A stretch of DNA of 36,577 nucleotides, taken from contig CANPWQ010000017.1 of NCBI GenBank assembly GCA_947584965.1, forward strand, positions 1 to 36,577, given 5' to 3'. The translations under genes and the position numbers were made by a program. Of the stretch, positions 1-7,992 are shown piece by piece (the first letter of the stretch is position 1; each line of letters starts with the position of its first letter). Under the pieces are notes generated by a model. The model saw only the letters and a program-made list of their open reading frames with translations. It was not told where the DNA came from and ran no database searches. This DNA comes from Candidatus Gastranaerophilales bacterium. Its GTDB lineage: Bacteria > Cyanobacteriota > Vampirovibrionia > Gastranaerophilales > Gastranaerophilaceae.

Positions 1-34
1 TAGAGTTTTTAGGTATTATAACACGATAAGCATG

Positions 35-63
35 TTGTCTTTAAATTTATAAATTAATATAAT
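35..63 (+). promoter_or_regulatory. Promoter of the LprI-like gene, probably leaderless
   Basis: TTGTCT at 35-40 and a perfect TATAAT at 58-63 are separated by exactly 17 bases. The ATG at 70 lies six bases after the -10 box, and no Shine-Dalgarno sequence is visible. Transcription would therefore begin at or next to the start codon. The hexamers and spacing are seen directly; the leaderless reading is inferred. Confidence 0.6.
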
Positions 64-69
64 ACTTCT

Positions 70-657
70 ATGAAAAAGTTTGTTATTATATCCATTTCAA
101 TATTTTTATTATTATCCGCTTTTACTATGGGATATTTTGTTAAAAAACACATTGATGATAAAAAAATTTTTTATTTAACTAATGAAAAATTTAACTTGAA
201 GATTGTTAATAATGATTTAATAAGTAAAATTAAGAAATTAGAACATAGCTTAAGTAAAAATAACAGCCAAAAAGAAGATTATAATTTAGAAGAATATAAA
301 CACCCTATTGATATAGAACTTGAAAAATGCGTGGAGTCAACTCATCCGTACCTTTATTCAGACTGTGCAAAAGAAAATGAAAAAGCGTGGGATAAAGAAG
401 TTCAAAAACAATTAAAAAATTTAAAAGATATTATGAATAAAGATGAATATACTGTTATTATCAATTCTCAAAACGATTGGAATAAATCTTTTAATAGCAG
501 TAAAATAGCAATTAACAAGTTTATTTCTGAATGTGACGGAACTGTTAACCAAACCTTAGGTTTTTCTTCTATAGCTAATTTAAAAAAGCAAAGAGCTTTA
601 TTGTTAGAACAAATATATTATAGTTATACCAATGAAAAGGAAATAACTACTTATTAA
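70..657 (+). CDS. LprI-like (DUF1311) membrane-anchored or exported protein
   Basis: This 195-residue protein begins with an uncleaved-looking signal anchor or signal peptide (residues 3-24, Lys-Lys then a hydrophobic run). A polar linker follows, then a C-terminal domain at about residues 78-190. That domain has the layout of the lysozyme inhibitor LprI-like/DUF1311 family: Cys87, Cys99, a helix with a conserved DKE-type motif, a QNDW motif near 134-137, and a third Cys at 155. Family members are small periplasmic or surface proteins; M. tuberculosis LprI inhibits lysozyme, but most members are uncharacterised. Its stop codon overlaps by 4 bases the stop of the convergent GH108 muramidase gene, which makes an inhibitor or immunity role tempting but unproven. 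The gene has a strong -10 box six bases before the ATG and no Shine-Dalgarno sequence. Confidence 0.65.
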   Translation: MKKFVIISISIFLLLSAFTMGYFVKKHIDDKKIFYLTNEKFNLKIVNNDLISKIKKLEHSLSKNNSQKEDYNLEEYKHPIDIELEKCVESTHPYLYSDCAKENEKAWDKEVQKQLKNLKDIMNKDEYTVIINSQNDWNKSFNSSKIAINKFISECDGTVNQTLGFSSIANLKKQRALLLEQIYYSYTNEKEITTY

Positions 658-1289
658 TTTTTATTTCCTTTAACTGATTCATATCTTTTTAATATTTTTT
701 CTAATCTATCTATTCTATTATACCAACCTTTTTCAAATTCTTTTTGATCAGGATGTTTTTCTACGGTATTTTTGTTGTATTCACGTCTTAGTTCAAGAAA
801 TTTATTTAAATTTCCATTTGATTTATTTAAAAATTCCTTTGTTCGTCCTACTCCATGTAATACGGCTGTATCAAAAATTATTAAGGATTTTATCGGATCA
901 TTCTCCTTATCTAAACCCGATTTCAACCAATAATCATTATAATATATTTGTATAGTTTCTTCTTTTGACAAGTTTTTTACATCTTTATGAGGTAATTTAT
1001 GCCTTCTACAGTAATCATTGTATGTTGATTGAGTTACCCCCATGTTAGTTGGTCCACCTTTATCTTTAGAATTGTTAGAATATTTGCCTTCAGAACCAAA
1101 AACTTTTTCTAAGGCTGTAAAAAAATTTCTGTCATTTTCTGTTTGTATTGTATTTTTTAAATTGTTATAATTTAAATTTTTTGAATTAATATCCGCGGCA
1201 CCGCCTGTTACATAACCTATATCTTTTTTATTTATTTTTATTCGTTCAATATTCGGTTCTTCTTTGATTATTTCTTTTTTATCTTTCAT
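654..1289 (-). CDS. GH108-family muramidase (lysozyme), main open frame
   Basis: The 211-residue open frame holds a glycoside hydrolase family 108 domain. Glu67 in an EGKY motif matches the catalytic Glu of the family's EGG motif, followed by Asp76, Gly78-Gly79 and a TNMGVT stretch. A C-terminal peptidoglycan-binding-type segment ends in the GWYNRIDRL motif near residues 187-195. These enzymes cleave the glycan backbone of peptidoglycan and are common in phage lysis modules. There is no signal peptide. The ATG at 1289 has no ribosome binding site. The same frame continues upstream without a stop to about 1440, and the missing first exon-like piece (1423-1503) is in another frame, so 1289 is probably not the true start. 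The residues around Val27-Thr-Gly-Gly-Ala resemble a double-glycine leader, but this is weak. Confidence 0.75.
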   Translation of the reverse strand: MKDKKEIIKEEPNIERIKINKKDIGYVTGGAADINSKNLNYNNLKNTIQTENDRNFFTALEKVFGSEGKYSNNSKDKGGPTNMGVTQSTYNDYCRRHKLPHKDVKNLSKEETIQIYYNDYWLKSGLDKENDPIKSLIIFDTAVLHGVGRTKEFLNKSNGNLNKFLELRREYNKNTVEKHPDQKEFEKGWYNRIDRLEKILKRYESVKGNKN

Positions 1290-1422
1290 TGTCGGATATA
1301 GTATATCTTCACGTTTTTTTTCTTTTTGTTGATTTATAATATGTTCAGCTAATATTTCTGCCCATTCTCCATTATTATGTTTTTTAGAATTAGTTAAATT
1401 TTCATTGTCTTCTTTATTAATA

Positions 1423-1503
1423 TCAATCTTTTTTATCTTTCATTGTAGGGAACAGAATATCTGCTCTCCTTTGCATTTTATCTTCATGTTCATCCCAAAA
1501 CAT
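1423..1503 (-). pseudogene. Frameshifted N-terminus of the GH108 gene
   Basis: An ATG at 1503 with an AAGGAGG ribosome binding site at 1508-1514 (4-base spacing) opens a 26-residue frame ending at a TGA at 1423-1425. Removing one T from the T6 run at 1429-1434 (A6 on the coding strand) joins it without a stop to the GH108 frame, adding about 70 residues before residue 1 of the 1289 frame. The join is supported by an internal repeat. The peptide DILFPTMKDKK in this fragment recurs as DILYPTMKDKK directly across position 1289 in the downstream frame. So the intact gene would run 1503 to 654. Whether the extra base is a sequencing error, a mutation or a switch cannot be told from the sequence. 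Confidence 0.7.
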
Positions 1504-1669
1504 TTTTCCTCCTTAACTTATTAAATTACACTATATTATTAATATAAACCTATTTTATTATGTCTACAAGATATATCGTATAAAAATATAGTTTATAATA
1601 TTATCTAATATTCCCGAAACCATGACAAACACTAAGTTACAGAAAAATGTTAATAATTGTTAAATCCTT

Positions 1670-2326
1670 TTAATTCCAAATATCGGGAGTTGCAAGAGTA
1701 AGTGCCGTTATATTATTGTAACCGTTAGTCTTTAACAGTTTTATTATTTCTTCAAGGGTTATTCCTGTTGAAGTTATATCATCTATTATCAACAAAGGAG
1801 TTGATTTATCGGGTGCATTTTCATTGTTTAATTCAAACGCATTTTTTATATTTTTAATTCTTTCACTTTTATGTAATTTGTATTGCTTTTGAGTATCTTT
1901 TGTTCTTATTATAAAATTTTTATTAACCTTAAACCCCGACAAAACAGAAAATTCATCGGCGGTTAAATCCATGTGATTATATTTGCGCTCTTTTTTCCTT
2001 AATTTATGGATAGGAACGGGCAGAATAAGGAAATCCTGCGCTAAATCCAGCTGATTAAAATAATCAAACATAATTTGCGCTTGAGCCTGCGCTAAATATT
2101 TTTTATTATAATATTTAAAATCTTTAACAAGTCTTTTTATAATATCGTCATAAATTGTGCAGGCATATACATTTACATCTTCTAATTTTCGAAAAACTCC
2201 CTTGGGCATAAATCGGATTTTTTTATAACATTTATTGCAGATAATTTTATCATCCTTTGTTGAACGGCAAAAATAGCAACGGCGGATATATATTAAGTTT
2301 AGTAGTTTTTCCAAAATCTTTATCAT
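1670..2326 (-). CDS. comF: ComF family phosphoribosyltransferase-like protein
   Basis: The 218-residue protein has the ComF layout: an N-terminal zinc-finger-like module with Cys17, Cys20, Cys30 and Cys33, then a type I phosphoribosyltransferase fold. The PRPP-binding loop reads LLIIDDITSTGIT near residues 178-190. The family is tied to natural transformation (passage or handling of imported single-stranded DNA) in competent bacteria, though it is also present in species not known to be competent. It is divergent from rseP, with starts 36 bases apart. No Shine-Dalgarno sequence is visible; a TATAAT on the minus strand at 2340-2335 lies eight bases before the ATG, again suggesting a leaderless message. 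Confidence 0.88.
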   Translation of the reverse strand: MIKILEKLLNLIYIRRCYFCRSTKDDKIICNKCYKKIRFMPKGVFRKLEDVNVYACTIYDDIIKRLVKDFKYYNKKYLAQAQAQIMFDYFNQLDLAQDFLILPVPIHKLRKKERKYNHMDLTADEFSVLSGFKVNKNFIIRTKDTQKQYKLHKSERIKNIKNAFELNNENAPDKSTPLLIIDDITSTGITLEEIIKLLKTNGYNNITALTLATPDIWN

Positions 2327-2334
2327 ATAATCAA

Positions 2335-2340
2335 ATTATA
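2335..2340 (-). promoter_or_regulatory. Candidate -10 box of comF
   Basis: A perfect TATAAT on the minus strand ends eight bases before the comF ATG (2326). No good -35 hexamer is seen at 16-18 bases upstream, so the promoter call rests on the -10 box, the absence of a ribosome binding site and the pattern at other genes in the window. Confidence 0.35.
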
Positions 2341-2362
2341 TTAGATAATCGGGAATAATAAA

Positions 2363-3748
2363 ATGGATTTACATATATTAATAAGTGCAGTAATAATGAT
2401 ACTTTTAATAAGTTTATTGATATTAGTGCATGAAGCAGGACATTTTCTTGCAGCGAAATTAGTTGGTGTCAGGGTAGATAAATTCGGTTTTGGGCTTCCT
2501 ATCGGGCCTACTTTGTTTTCAAAAAAGGTAGGTGAAACGGAAATATTAATCCATGCGTTTTTGCTGGGCGGTTATGTATCTTTTCCCGATGATGAACAGG
2601 ATTGCGACCTGCCTATGGATTCACCCTTAAGATTTTCCAATAAAAAAGTAGGGCAAAGAGCCTTGGTTATTTCTGCGGGTGTTATATGTAATGTTATTCT
2701 TGCTTATATTTTAATATTTTTTACGGGATTAATATGGAAACATCTGCCCGAAAATACTTTTACGGTTCGATTTGAAAAATTTACTCCGTCTGCTGTTGAA
2801 TCAATAAAAACTTCAGGCATTCAAAAAGGGGATATTATTTATTCAATTAATGGCTTAAAAGTTAATTATCCCATTGCGTTAAATAAATTTTTCAATTATT
2901 CAAAAGAGTTTGACGGGTTTATTAATCCTCAAACGGCAGAAAAAAAACTTGATGAATTAATTAAATTAAATCCTCAATATAATGCAGATGATATTGTAAA
3001 ATCGGGAAGTACAATAAAATTACCCGTATTCACTGATGAAGAACCTATTAATTTAACATTAGATAATATTTTAGGAATAGGGAAATATAAAACCGGTGAA
3101 ATTGCACTTTCTGACTCGCAAAAAGAACTTCGCAATAAAATCAATTATAACGGCAGTTATAAATTAGAGGCTGATACTCCTTTAAGTGATATAGCAAAAG
3201 CAATATCCGATACAAAAAAACCGATTTCAATCGTAATATTAAGAAATAATGAACAAATAAATTTAAGCCCTGTATATTCATCACGCGAGGGCATACTGGG
3301 TATTGAGCAATCATACAGTGAAAATTATACTAAGACTGATAATCTTATATCGGTAATAAAAGGAACAAATAAATATATAAATTACAATATGGGATTTATG
3401 GTTTATACTTTGGGAAAATTATTTACGGGCAATATTCCGATGAGTGAAATGAACGGAATTATTGCAATAGCCAAAATAGGTACAGAGCTTATTGCATATA
3501 AAGGTTTATTTGATGGAATACTGTTAACCGCAATAATATCTTTAAACCTTGCATTAATAAACATACTACCTATACCAGCATTAGACGGCGGACATTTATT
3601 GTTTTTAATAATAGAAAAAGTAACAGGCAGACCTGTCAGCAAAAAGTTTGTAGAAGTTTTAAGTAATTTCTTTTTCTATTTATTGATAGTCTTAATGGTG
3701 TTTATTGTATATAATGATATACACGGGTGGATTATAGGAAAATTCTAA
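2363..3748 (+). CDS. rseP: RseP-type site-2 membrane metalloprotease
   Basis: This 461-residue membrane protein is an M50 site-2 protease. The zinc motif HEAGH is at residues 23-27 inside the first membrane helix. A PDZ-type region containing an IQKGDIIYSING motif is near residue 155, and the second active-site motif NILPIPALDGGH is near residues 400-411. A last membrane helix is near the C-terminus. It would cut transmembrane anti-sigma factors or signal peptide remnants within the inner membrane. The middle region (about 180-320) is longer than a single PDZ domain and charged, so it may hold a second degenerate PDZ. The ATG at 2363 is preceded by GGGA at 2351-2354. It heads an operon; gmk starts one base after its stop codon. 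Confidence 0.93.
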   Translation: MDLHILISAVIMILLISLLILVHEAGHFLAAKLVGVRVDKFGFGLPIGPTLFSKKVGETEILIHAFLLGGYVSFPDDEQDCDLPMDSPLRFSNKKVGQRALVISAGVICNVILAYILIFFTGLIWKHLPENTFTVRFEKFTPSAVESIKTSGIQKGDIIYSINGLKVNYPIALNKFFNYSKEFDGFINPQTAEKKLDELIKLNPQYNADDIVKSGSTIKLPVFTDEEPINLTLDNILGIGKYKTGEIALSDSQKELRNKINYNGSYKLEADTPLSDIAKAISDTKKPISIVILRNNEQINLSPVYSSREGILGIEQSYSENYTKTDNLISVIKGTNKYINYNMGFMVYTLGKLFTGNIPMSEMNGIIAIAKIGTELIAYKGLFDGILLTAIISLNLALINILPIPALDGGHLLFLIIEKVTGRPVSKKFVEVLSNFFFYLLIVLMVFIVYNDIHGWIIGKF

Positions 3749-3749
3749 A

Positions 3750-4310
3750 ATGGCAGGTCATTTATATATAATATCGGGGTGTTCGGGTGTAGGAAAAGGA
3801 ACTTTATTAAAAAAGTTTCTTGAACGTAATCCGCAGATAATATTATCAGTATCAGCAACAACACGTCAGCCCCGTATAGGCGAAATAAACGGAGTAAATT
3901 ATTTTTTTGTAAGTGAAGAAGAATTTGAAGCGTCGGTTAAAAATGATGAATTTCTTGAATGGGCGCGTTTTAGCGGTAATTATTACGGGACGAAAAAAAG
4001 TTTTGTTGAAAAGACCCTGGCAAAAGGTATTGATTTAATACTTGAAATAGATGTTCAGGGTGCAAAGCAGGTAAAGGAAAAAATGCAAGAAGCCGTCAGC
4101 ATATTTATTATGCCGCCCTCAATAGAGATTTTGGAAGAACGGCTTAGAGGCAGACATACAGAGGATGAAGAAACAATAAAAAAACGCTTAAGTGAAGCTC
4201 AAAGAGAAATAAACGCAGGTGAATTATTTGATTATAAAATAGTTAATGATAATCTTGATGAAGCACTTAACCGTCTGCAGGAAGTATTTGATAAGAAAAA
4301 AGGCTTATAA
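3750..4310 (+). CDS. gmk: Guanylate kinase
   Basis: The 186-residue protein has the P-loop GCSGVGKGT at residues 9-17. The GMP-binding region contains STRQPR-like (ATTRQPRIGE) and NGVNYFF motifs, and the late LRGRHTEDEETI lid segment is present. It converts GMP and ATP to GDP and ADP in the cytoplasm. Length and motif order are normal for the family. It starts one base after rseP ends and overlaps coaBC by one base (TAATG), so translational coupling is likely. In many bacteria rpoZ lies between gmk and coaBC; there is no rpoZ here. Confidence 0.96.
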   Translation: MAGHLYIISGCSGVGKGTLLKKFLERNPQIILSVSATTRQPRIGEINGVNYFFVSEEEFEASVKNDEFLEWARFSGNYYGTKKSFVEKTLAKGIDLILEIDVQGAKQVKEKMQEAVSIFIMPPSIEILEERLRGRHTEDEETIKKRLSEAQREINAGELFDYKIVNDNLDEALNRLQEVFDKKKGL

Positions 4311-5491
4311 TGTTAACGGGTAAAAAAATTTTATTGGGAATAACGGGAGCTATCGCAGCATATAAAATATGCGAGCTTATAAGGTTATTTAAAAAAAACG
4401 GAGCGCAAGTGCAGGTTGTAGTTACTCCAAACGCTTTGAATTTTGTTACAAAAACTACACTTGAAACATTGAGTCAAAACCCGTTATATGTTGAACAATT
4501 TGAAATAAAAGATTATAAACCCGAACACATCGCATTATGTGATGACAGTGATATTTTTGTCATTGCGCCAATAAGCGCTAATACAATAGCAAAACTTACC
4601 CATGGGATTTGCGATAATCTTTTAACTTCAATATATTGCGCGTATAAAAAACCTGTAATTATTGCACCTTGCATGAATACGGGCATGTGGGAAAATCCTG
4701 CCGTGCAAAAGAATATAGAAACTCTTAAATCGCGCGAAGTAAAAATAGTAGAACCCGAAACGGGTTATCTTGCCTGTGGAACGGAGGGGAAAGGCAGATT
4801 AGCGGATATTAATAAAATATTTGAAACTGCAAAACAAATTTTATTGCCCGAGCAAATACTAAAAGGTAAGAGAGTTATCGTAACAGCAGGCGGAACAAAA
4901 GAAGATATTGATATTGCAAGATATATAGGCAACAACAGCTCGGGAAAAATGGGTATAGCTCTTGCAGACAGCGCAAATTCTCTCGGGGCTGATGTTGTTT
5001 TAATTTCAACGGTTGAAGCAAAAAGAAACTATCGGGTTATAAATGTTAAAAGTGCGGATGAAATGTATAATGCCGTAAAATCAGAATTTGTAAATGCTGA
5101 TATACTGGCAATGGCAGCGGCCGTCAGCGATTATAGAGTAAAAAATAAAATTGGCGGAAAAATAAAAAAAACAGGCGCAAGTTTAACTTTGGAACTTGTT
5201 GAAAATCCCGATATTTTGCGTGAAATGTGCGCAATAAAGGAATCCAATCAAACTGTTATAGGATTTTGCGCCGAAAGCGAAAATTTAATTGAAAATGCAA
5301 AAGAAAAAATTAAAAATAAAGGCTGCGACTACATTTGCGCTAATGATGTATCTCAAAAAGATATAGGCTTCTCGTCAAATTATAATGAATTGTATATAAT
5401 AAATAAAGAAAATAAAATTTATCATATTGATAAAACAGATAAAAATAAAGCAGCATACGAGATTTGGAAATATATTTATGGAAAACATTAA
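4310..5491 (+). CDS. coaBC: Bifunctional phosphopantothenoylcysteine decarboxylase/synthetase
   Basis: This 393-residue protein carries both CoA-synthesis activities. The N-terminal flavoprotein CoaC part (about 1-185) has GITGAIAAYK at the start, the SANTIAKLTHG active-site His segment and the PCMNTGMWENP motif. The catalytic Cys lies in GYLACGTEGKGRL. The C-terminal CoaB part (about 186-393) begins with the GKRVIVTAGGTKEDID segment and has the AAAVSDYR motif. It joins cysteine to phosphopantothenate and then decarboxylates the product. It overlaps gmk by one base and the next gene by 14 bases. It looks complete. Confidence 0.96.
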   Translation: MLTGKKILLGITGAIAAYKICELIRLFKKNGAQVQVVVTPNALNFVTKTTLETLSQNPLYVEQFEIKDYKPEHIALCDDSDIFVIAPISANTIAKLTHGICDNLLTSIYCAYKKPVIIAPCMNTGMWENPAVQKNIETLKSREVKIVEPETGYLACGTEGKGRLADINKIFETAKQILLPEQILKGKRVIVTAGGTKEDIDIARYIGNNSSGKMGIALADSANSLGADVVLISTVEAKRNYRVINVKSADEMYNAVKSEFVNADILAMAAAVSDYRVKNKIGGKIKKTGASLTLELVENPDILREMCAIKESNQTVIGFCAESENLIENAKEKIKNKGCDYICANDVSQKDIGFSSNYNELYIINKENKIYHIDKTDKNKAAYEIWKYIYGKH

Positions 5492-6212
5492 TAAAATAAT
5501 AAAAAAAATAGAAGAATTTGCCCCGTTATCCACATGCCAGAAATGGGATAACTCTGGTTGGCAGATAAATTTAGGGATAGAAGATATAAATAAAGTGCTT
5601 TTAGCGCTTGATGTAACACCTGCGACGGTGGATGAAGCAATAAAAAATAAATGCGAGTTGATTTTATCTCATCATCCCGTGTTTTTTACGGGCATAAAGT
5701 CAATAGAAGCTCCGTTTATAATAAAAGCAATAAAAAATAATATACAAATATATTCGGCTCATACAAATTTAGATATAGCGCAAGGCGGAGTAAGCGAATA
5801 TTTAGCGGAAAAGTGCGGATATAAAGACTTAGATACGGCTTTTGAATTTATAAAATATAAGCAGTTTGATAAAGAGAAAAACTTTTCAAAATTAATATCT
5901 ACACTGAAAACAGTATTCAGCCTGCCTAGCGTGAGAGTAGTTAACAGCCACCGTAAAACATACCGTTCGATAGCTTTTTGTTCGGGCAGCGGTGCTGAAT
6001 TTATACAGGATTTGGAAAAAATCGGAATAGATGTATTTATAACGGGTGATTTAAAACATCATCAGGCATTAAGCGCCAATAATATGACAATAATTGATTT
6101 AGGGCATTTTCACAGCGAACGTTTTGTTGTTGAAATATTCCAAAATATTTTAAAACATGAGGACATAGAAGTTATTGCTGCGAATGAAAAACCGGCATGG
6201 GAGTTAATATAA
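5478..6212 (+). CDS. Nif3-like dinuclear metal centre protein
   Basis: This is a 244-residue member of the Nif3/YbgI/YqfO family. It has the metal-binding motif LSHHPVFF near residues 66-73, a SAHTNLDIAQGG motif, and the C-terminal ITGDLKHHQA and DLGHFHSE motifs that complete the two-metal site. The family is often called GTP cyclohydrolase I type 2, but the true reaction is unsettled. The frame is open back to 5427, but the ATG at 5478 gives the normal family N-terminus and overlaps coaBC by only 14 bases. It is in the rseP operon; the next gene starts on its stop codon (TAATG). Confidence 0.9.
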   Translation: MENINKIIKKIEEFAPLSTCQKWDNSGWQINLGIEDINKVLLALDVTPATVDEAIKNKCELILSHHPVFFTGIKSIEAPFIIKAIKNNIQIYSAHTNLDIAQGGVSEYLAEKCGYKDLDTAFEFIKYKQFDKEKNFSKLISTLKTVFSLPSVRVVNSHRKTYRSIAFCSGSGAEFIQDLEKIGIDVFITGDLKHHQALSANNMTIIDLGHFHSERFVVEIFQNILKHEDIEVIAANEKPAWELI

Positions 6213-6736
6213 TGAAAAAAATTTTATTTATTTTATTTGGTTTATTGTTATTGCAAACTCAATGCTTTGCAAAGGATTGCGTAGAATTTAATTTTCCTAA
6301 CGACGGGTGGCATAAAGTTGCAAGTCCTGACGGAGTGGAATCTAAAAAAAGCTATGTGCCATATAATCAAACCGCTGAAAATTATACTGAAATGCTTGTA
6401 TTTACTGAACGAGTGCTGAAAAATAAAGATATTGCCCCCATGACAATATTGCATAAACAGCTTGGAAAGGATAGAACAAATTATCCCGATATCGAGCCTC
6501 AGTATATAAGACAAGATTTTAATGAAGCAATGGTTACATGGTGCAGTCAAATGAAAAATACTTGTACTGTTGAAAGAGCATTTCAAGGAAAAGAGGGCGT
6601 AATTTTAGTGATTTACATAAATAAAATGCCGCATTATTCACAGAATATGTTTGCTCAGTGGTCAAATATAATCGGCAGTGTGAAATTATATGAAAAAGCG
6701 GAAACACCGCTTCCTAAAAATGTTATAGAATTATAA
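6212..6736 (+). CDS. Secreted protein of unknown function
   Basis: The 174-residue protein begins with a clear signal peptide (MKK, then a hydrophobic stretch ending QCFA, probable cleavage after Ala19). The mature part is a small alpha/beta-looking domain with four Cys residues (Cys21, Cys110 and Cys116 among them), likely in disulphides outside the cytoplasm. I do not recognise a family. The start at 6212 is preferred over an upstream in-frame codon at 6197. It lies in TAATG with the nif3 stop, has GGGAG upstream, and places the signal peptide at the N-terminus. It is embedded in a housekeeping operon and is followed two bases later by rsmD. Confidence 0.8.
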   Translation: MKKILFILFGLLLLQTQCFAKDCVEFNFPNDGWHKVASPDGVESKKSYVPYNQTAENYTEMLVFTERVLKNKDIAPMTILHKQLGKDRTNYPDIEPQYIRQDFNEAMVTWCSQMKNTCTVERAFQGKEGVILVIYINKMPHYSQNMFAQWSNIIGSVKLYEKAETPLPKNVIEL

Positions 6737-6738
6737 TT

Positions 6739-7275
6739 ATGCAGATAACAGGCGGAGTCTACAATTCAAGAAAAATAAAAACTGCCGATTACGATAATAT
6801 TAAACCGACATTATCAAAAACACGGCAGGGAATATTCAATACGCTTGCTTCAATGTTTGATTTTAAGGGTAAAGTTTTTTATGACTTATTTGCAGGAAGC
6901 GGAATAATGGGATTAGAGGCGATTTCGCGCGGGTTTGAGGTTGTGTGTTTTGAAAAAGATAAAAAAACGGCTCTTGCTTTGCAGGAAAGTTATAAAAGTC
7001 TTAATTTAAAAGCCAATTTATATTTTGGCGACGCTGTAAAAAATATTGTTAAATTAGGCTCAAATAAAGCTGATGTAATATTTATTGACCCGCCTTACGA
7101 GTCTGATTTATATGAAAAAGCGCTTGAAGTAATATTAAATAATAATATATTAAATCCGCAGGGGATAATAATTTTAGAACATCCTGCGGATAAAATAATA
7201 AGTCATGAAAAATTTAATTTAATTAAAACAAAAATATACGGTAATAAACAAATTACGTATTTAAGTTTAATCTAA
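6739..7275 (+). CDS. rsmD: 16S rRNA (guanine966-N2)-methyltransferase
   Basis: This 178-residue protein starts with the family's MQITGGVYNSRKI segment and KPTLSKTRQGIFN motif. The SAM-binding motif DLFAGSGIMGLEAISRG is near residues 50-66, and the catalytic DPPY motif is near residues 114-117. It methylates G966 of 16S rRNA during 30S assembly. Length is normal. It is the last gene of the rseP operon and overlaps the 3' end of the convergent LysM gene by nine bases. Confidence 0.94.
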   Translation: MQITGGVYNSRKIKTADYDNIKPTLSKTRQGIFNTLASMFDFKGKVFYDLFAGSGIMGLEAISRGFEVVCFEKDKKTALALQESYKSLNLKANLYFGDAVKNIVKLGSNKADVIFIDPPYESDLYEKALEVILNNNILNPQGIIILEHPADKIISHEKFNLIKTKIYGNKQITYLSLI

Positions 7276-7851
7276 AGGAATAACAAGTTTTTGCCCGATA
7301 GAAAGTTTATGAGCGCTTGCTAAATTATTTGCCTGCTTGATTTTCTCAACTTTATTAGGGTCATATTTGCCGTAGAACCGATAAACAATACTGCTCATAG
7401 AATCACCGCTTTTAACGGTATAAGTTTCAACGGCAGGAATTTGTGCTTCATTTTTAACCGTATTTGCGGCAGGAATTACCGTAACTTGCTGATTAATTTG
7501 AGGAAGCGTATCTTTTCTTGAAATTTTCTTTTCATATTTAGGCTGACCTAAAACAGACGGCTCATTGCTTGTTGTAATATTTGAACTGATACTTAATATT
7601 CCATTCATTATAAACATACATAATGCACCTGTTATAAATCCCGTTAACAAATATATTCCGGGGGATTTTTCTTCTTTAGGGTTAATCTTAAAATTTTGCC
7701 ATAACAGGTCGAGTTCTTTTTGTTTACCTTGTCTTTTGTATGCTTTTGGAGCATTATCTTCTTGGTTAAATTCTTTTTGGTTTTTTATTTCAGATAAAAA
7801 AGCAATTTTTTCGTCAGAAATGTTTGACCTGTAAATCGATGAATTTCTCAT
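7267..7851 (-). CDS. LysM-domain membrane protein
   Basis: The 194-residue protein has a charged cytoplasmic N-terminus (1-65), one membrane helix at about residues 66-90 (starting GIYLLTGFITGALCMF) and a Pro/Lys/Thr-rich periplasmic linker. A C-terminal LysM domain (about 142-192) has the typical YTVKSGDSM start and the LSIGQKLVIP end. LysM binds N-acetylglucosamine-containing glycans, so the protein probably ties the membrane to peptidoglycan. No enzymatic domain is present. It overlaps the rsmD stop by nine bases on the opposite strand. Confidence 0.88.
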   Translation of the reverse strand: MRNSSIYRSNISDEKIAFLSEIKNQKEFNQEDNAPKAYKRQGKQKELDLLWQNFKINPKEEKSPGIYLLTGFITGALCMFIMNGILSISSNITTSNEPSVLGQPKYEKKISRKDTLPQINQQVTVIPAANTVKNEAQIPAVETYTVKSGDSMSSIVYRFYGKYDPNKVEKIKQANNLASAHKLSIGQKLVIPLD

Positions 7852-7884
7852 TTATAAAACCCAATCCTTTCCCTCTACAATGCC

Positions 7885-7914
7885 ATGATAGTCTAAGTAT
7901 AAATTTAAAGTCAA
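7885..7914 (-). promoter_or_regulatory. Promoter of the LysM gene
   Basis: On the minus strand TTGACT (7914-7909) and TATCAT (7890-7885) are separated by 18 bases. This leaves a leader of about 30 bases before the ATG at 7851. A GAGGGAAAGGA stretch lies in the leader but rather far from the start codon. Confidence 0.5.
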
Positions 7915-7936
7915 GCAGTTACGCACTTTTATTACA

Positions 7937-7969
7937 AAAAAGACTAATGTTTTTTACATTAGTCTTTTT
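7937..7969. terminator. Bidirectional-looking intrinsic terminator
   Basis: A perfect 13-base inverted repeat (7937-7949 and 7957-7969, AAAAAGACTAATG with its complement) has a seven-base loop and A/T-rich flanks giving U-runs on both strands. It sits just downstream of the minus-strand gene 7993-8286 and most likely terminates it. Confidence 0.8.
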
Positions 7970-7992
7970 GATATACTTTTAATTTAATTTTA

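Noticed and set aside
654-1503. GH108 gene considered as part of a prophage
   Set aside because: No other phage genes (holin, terminase, integrase, structural genes) or attachment repeats lie nearby, so a prophage cannot be supported.
5526-5534. Perfect DnaA box TTATCCACA
   Set aside because: It is a single site inside a conserved coding stretch of the nif3 gene, with no cluster, no AT-rich unwinding region and no dnaA or dnaN nearby, so it is not an origin.
6248-6586. Minus-strand 112-codon open frame
   Set aside because: It lies wholly antisense to the signal-peptide protein in the rseP operon, with no ribosome binding site.
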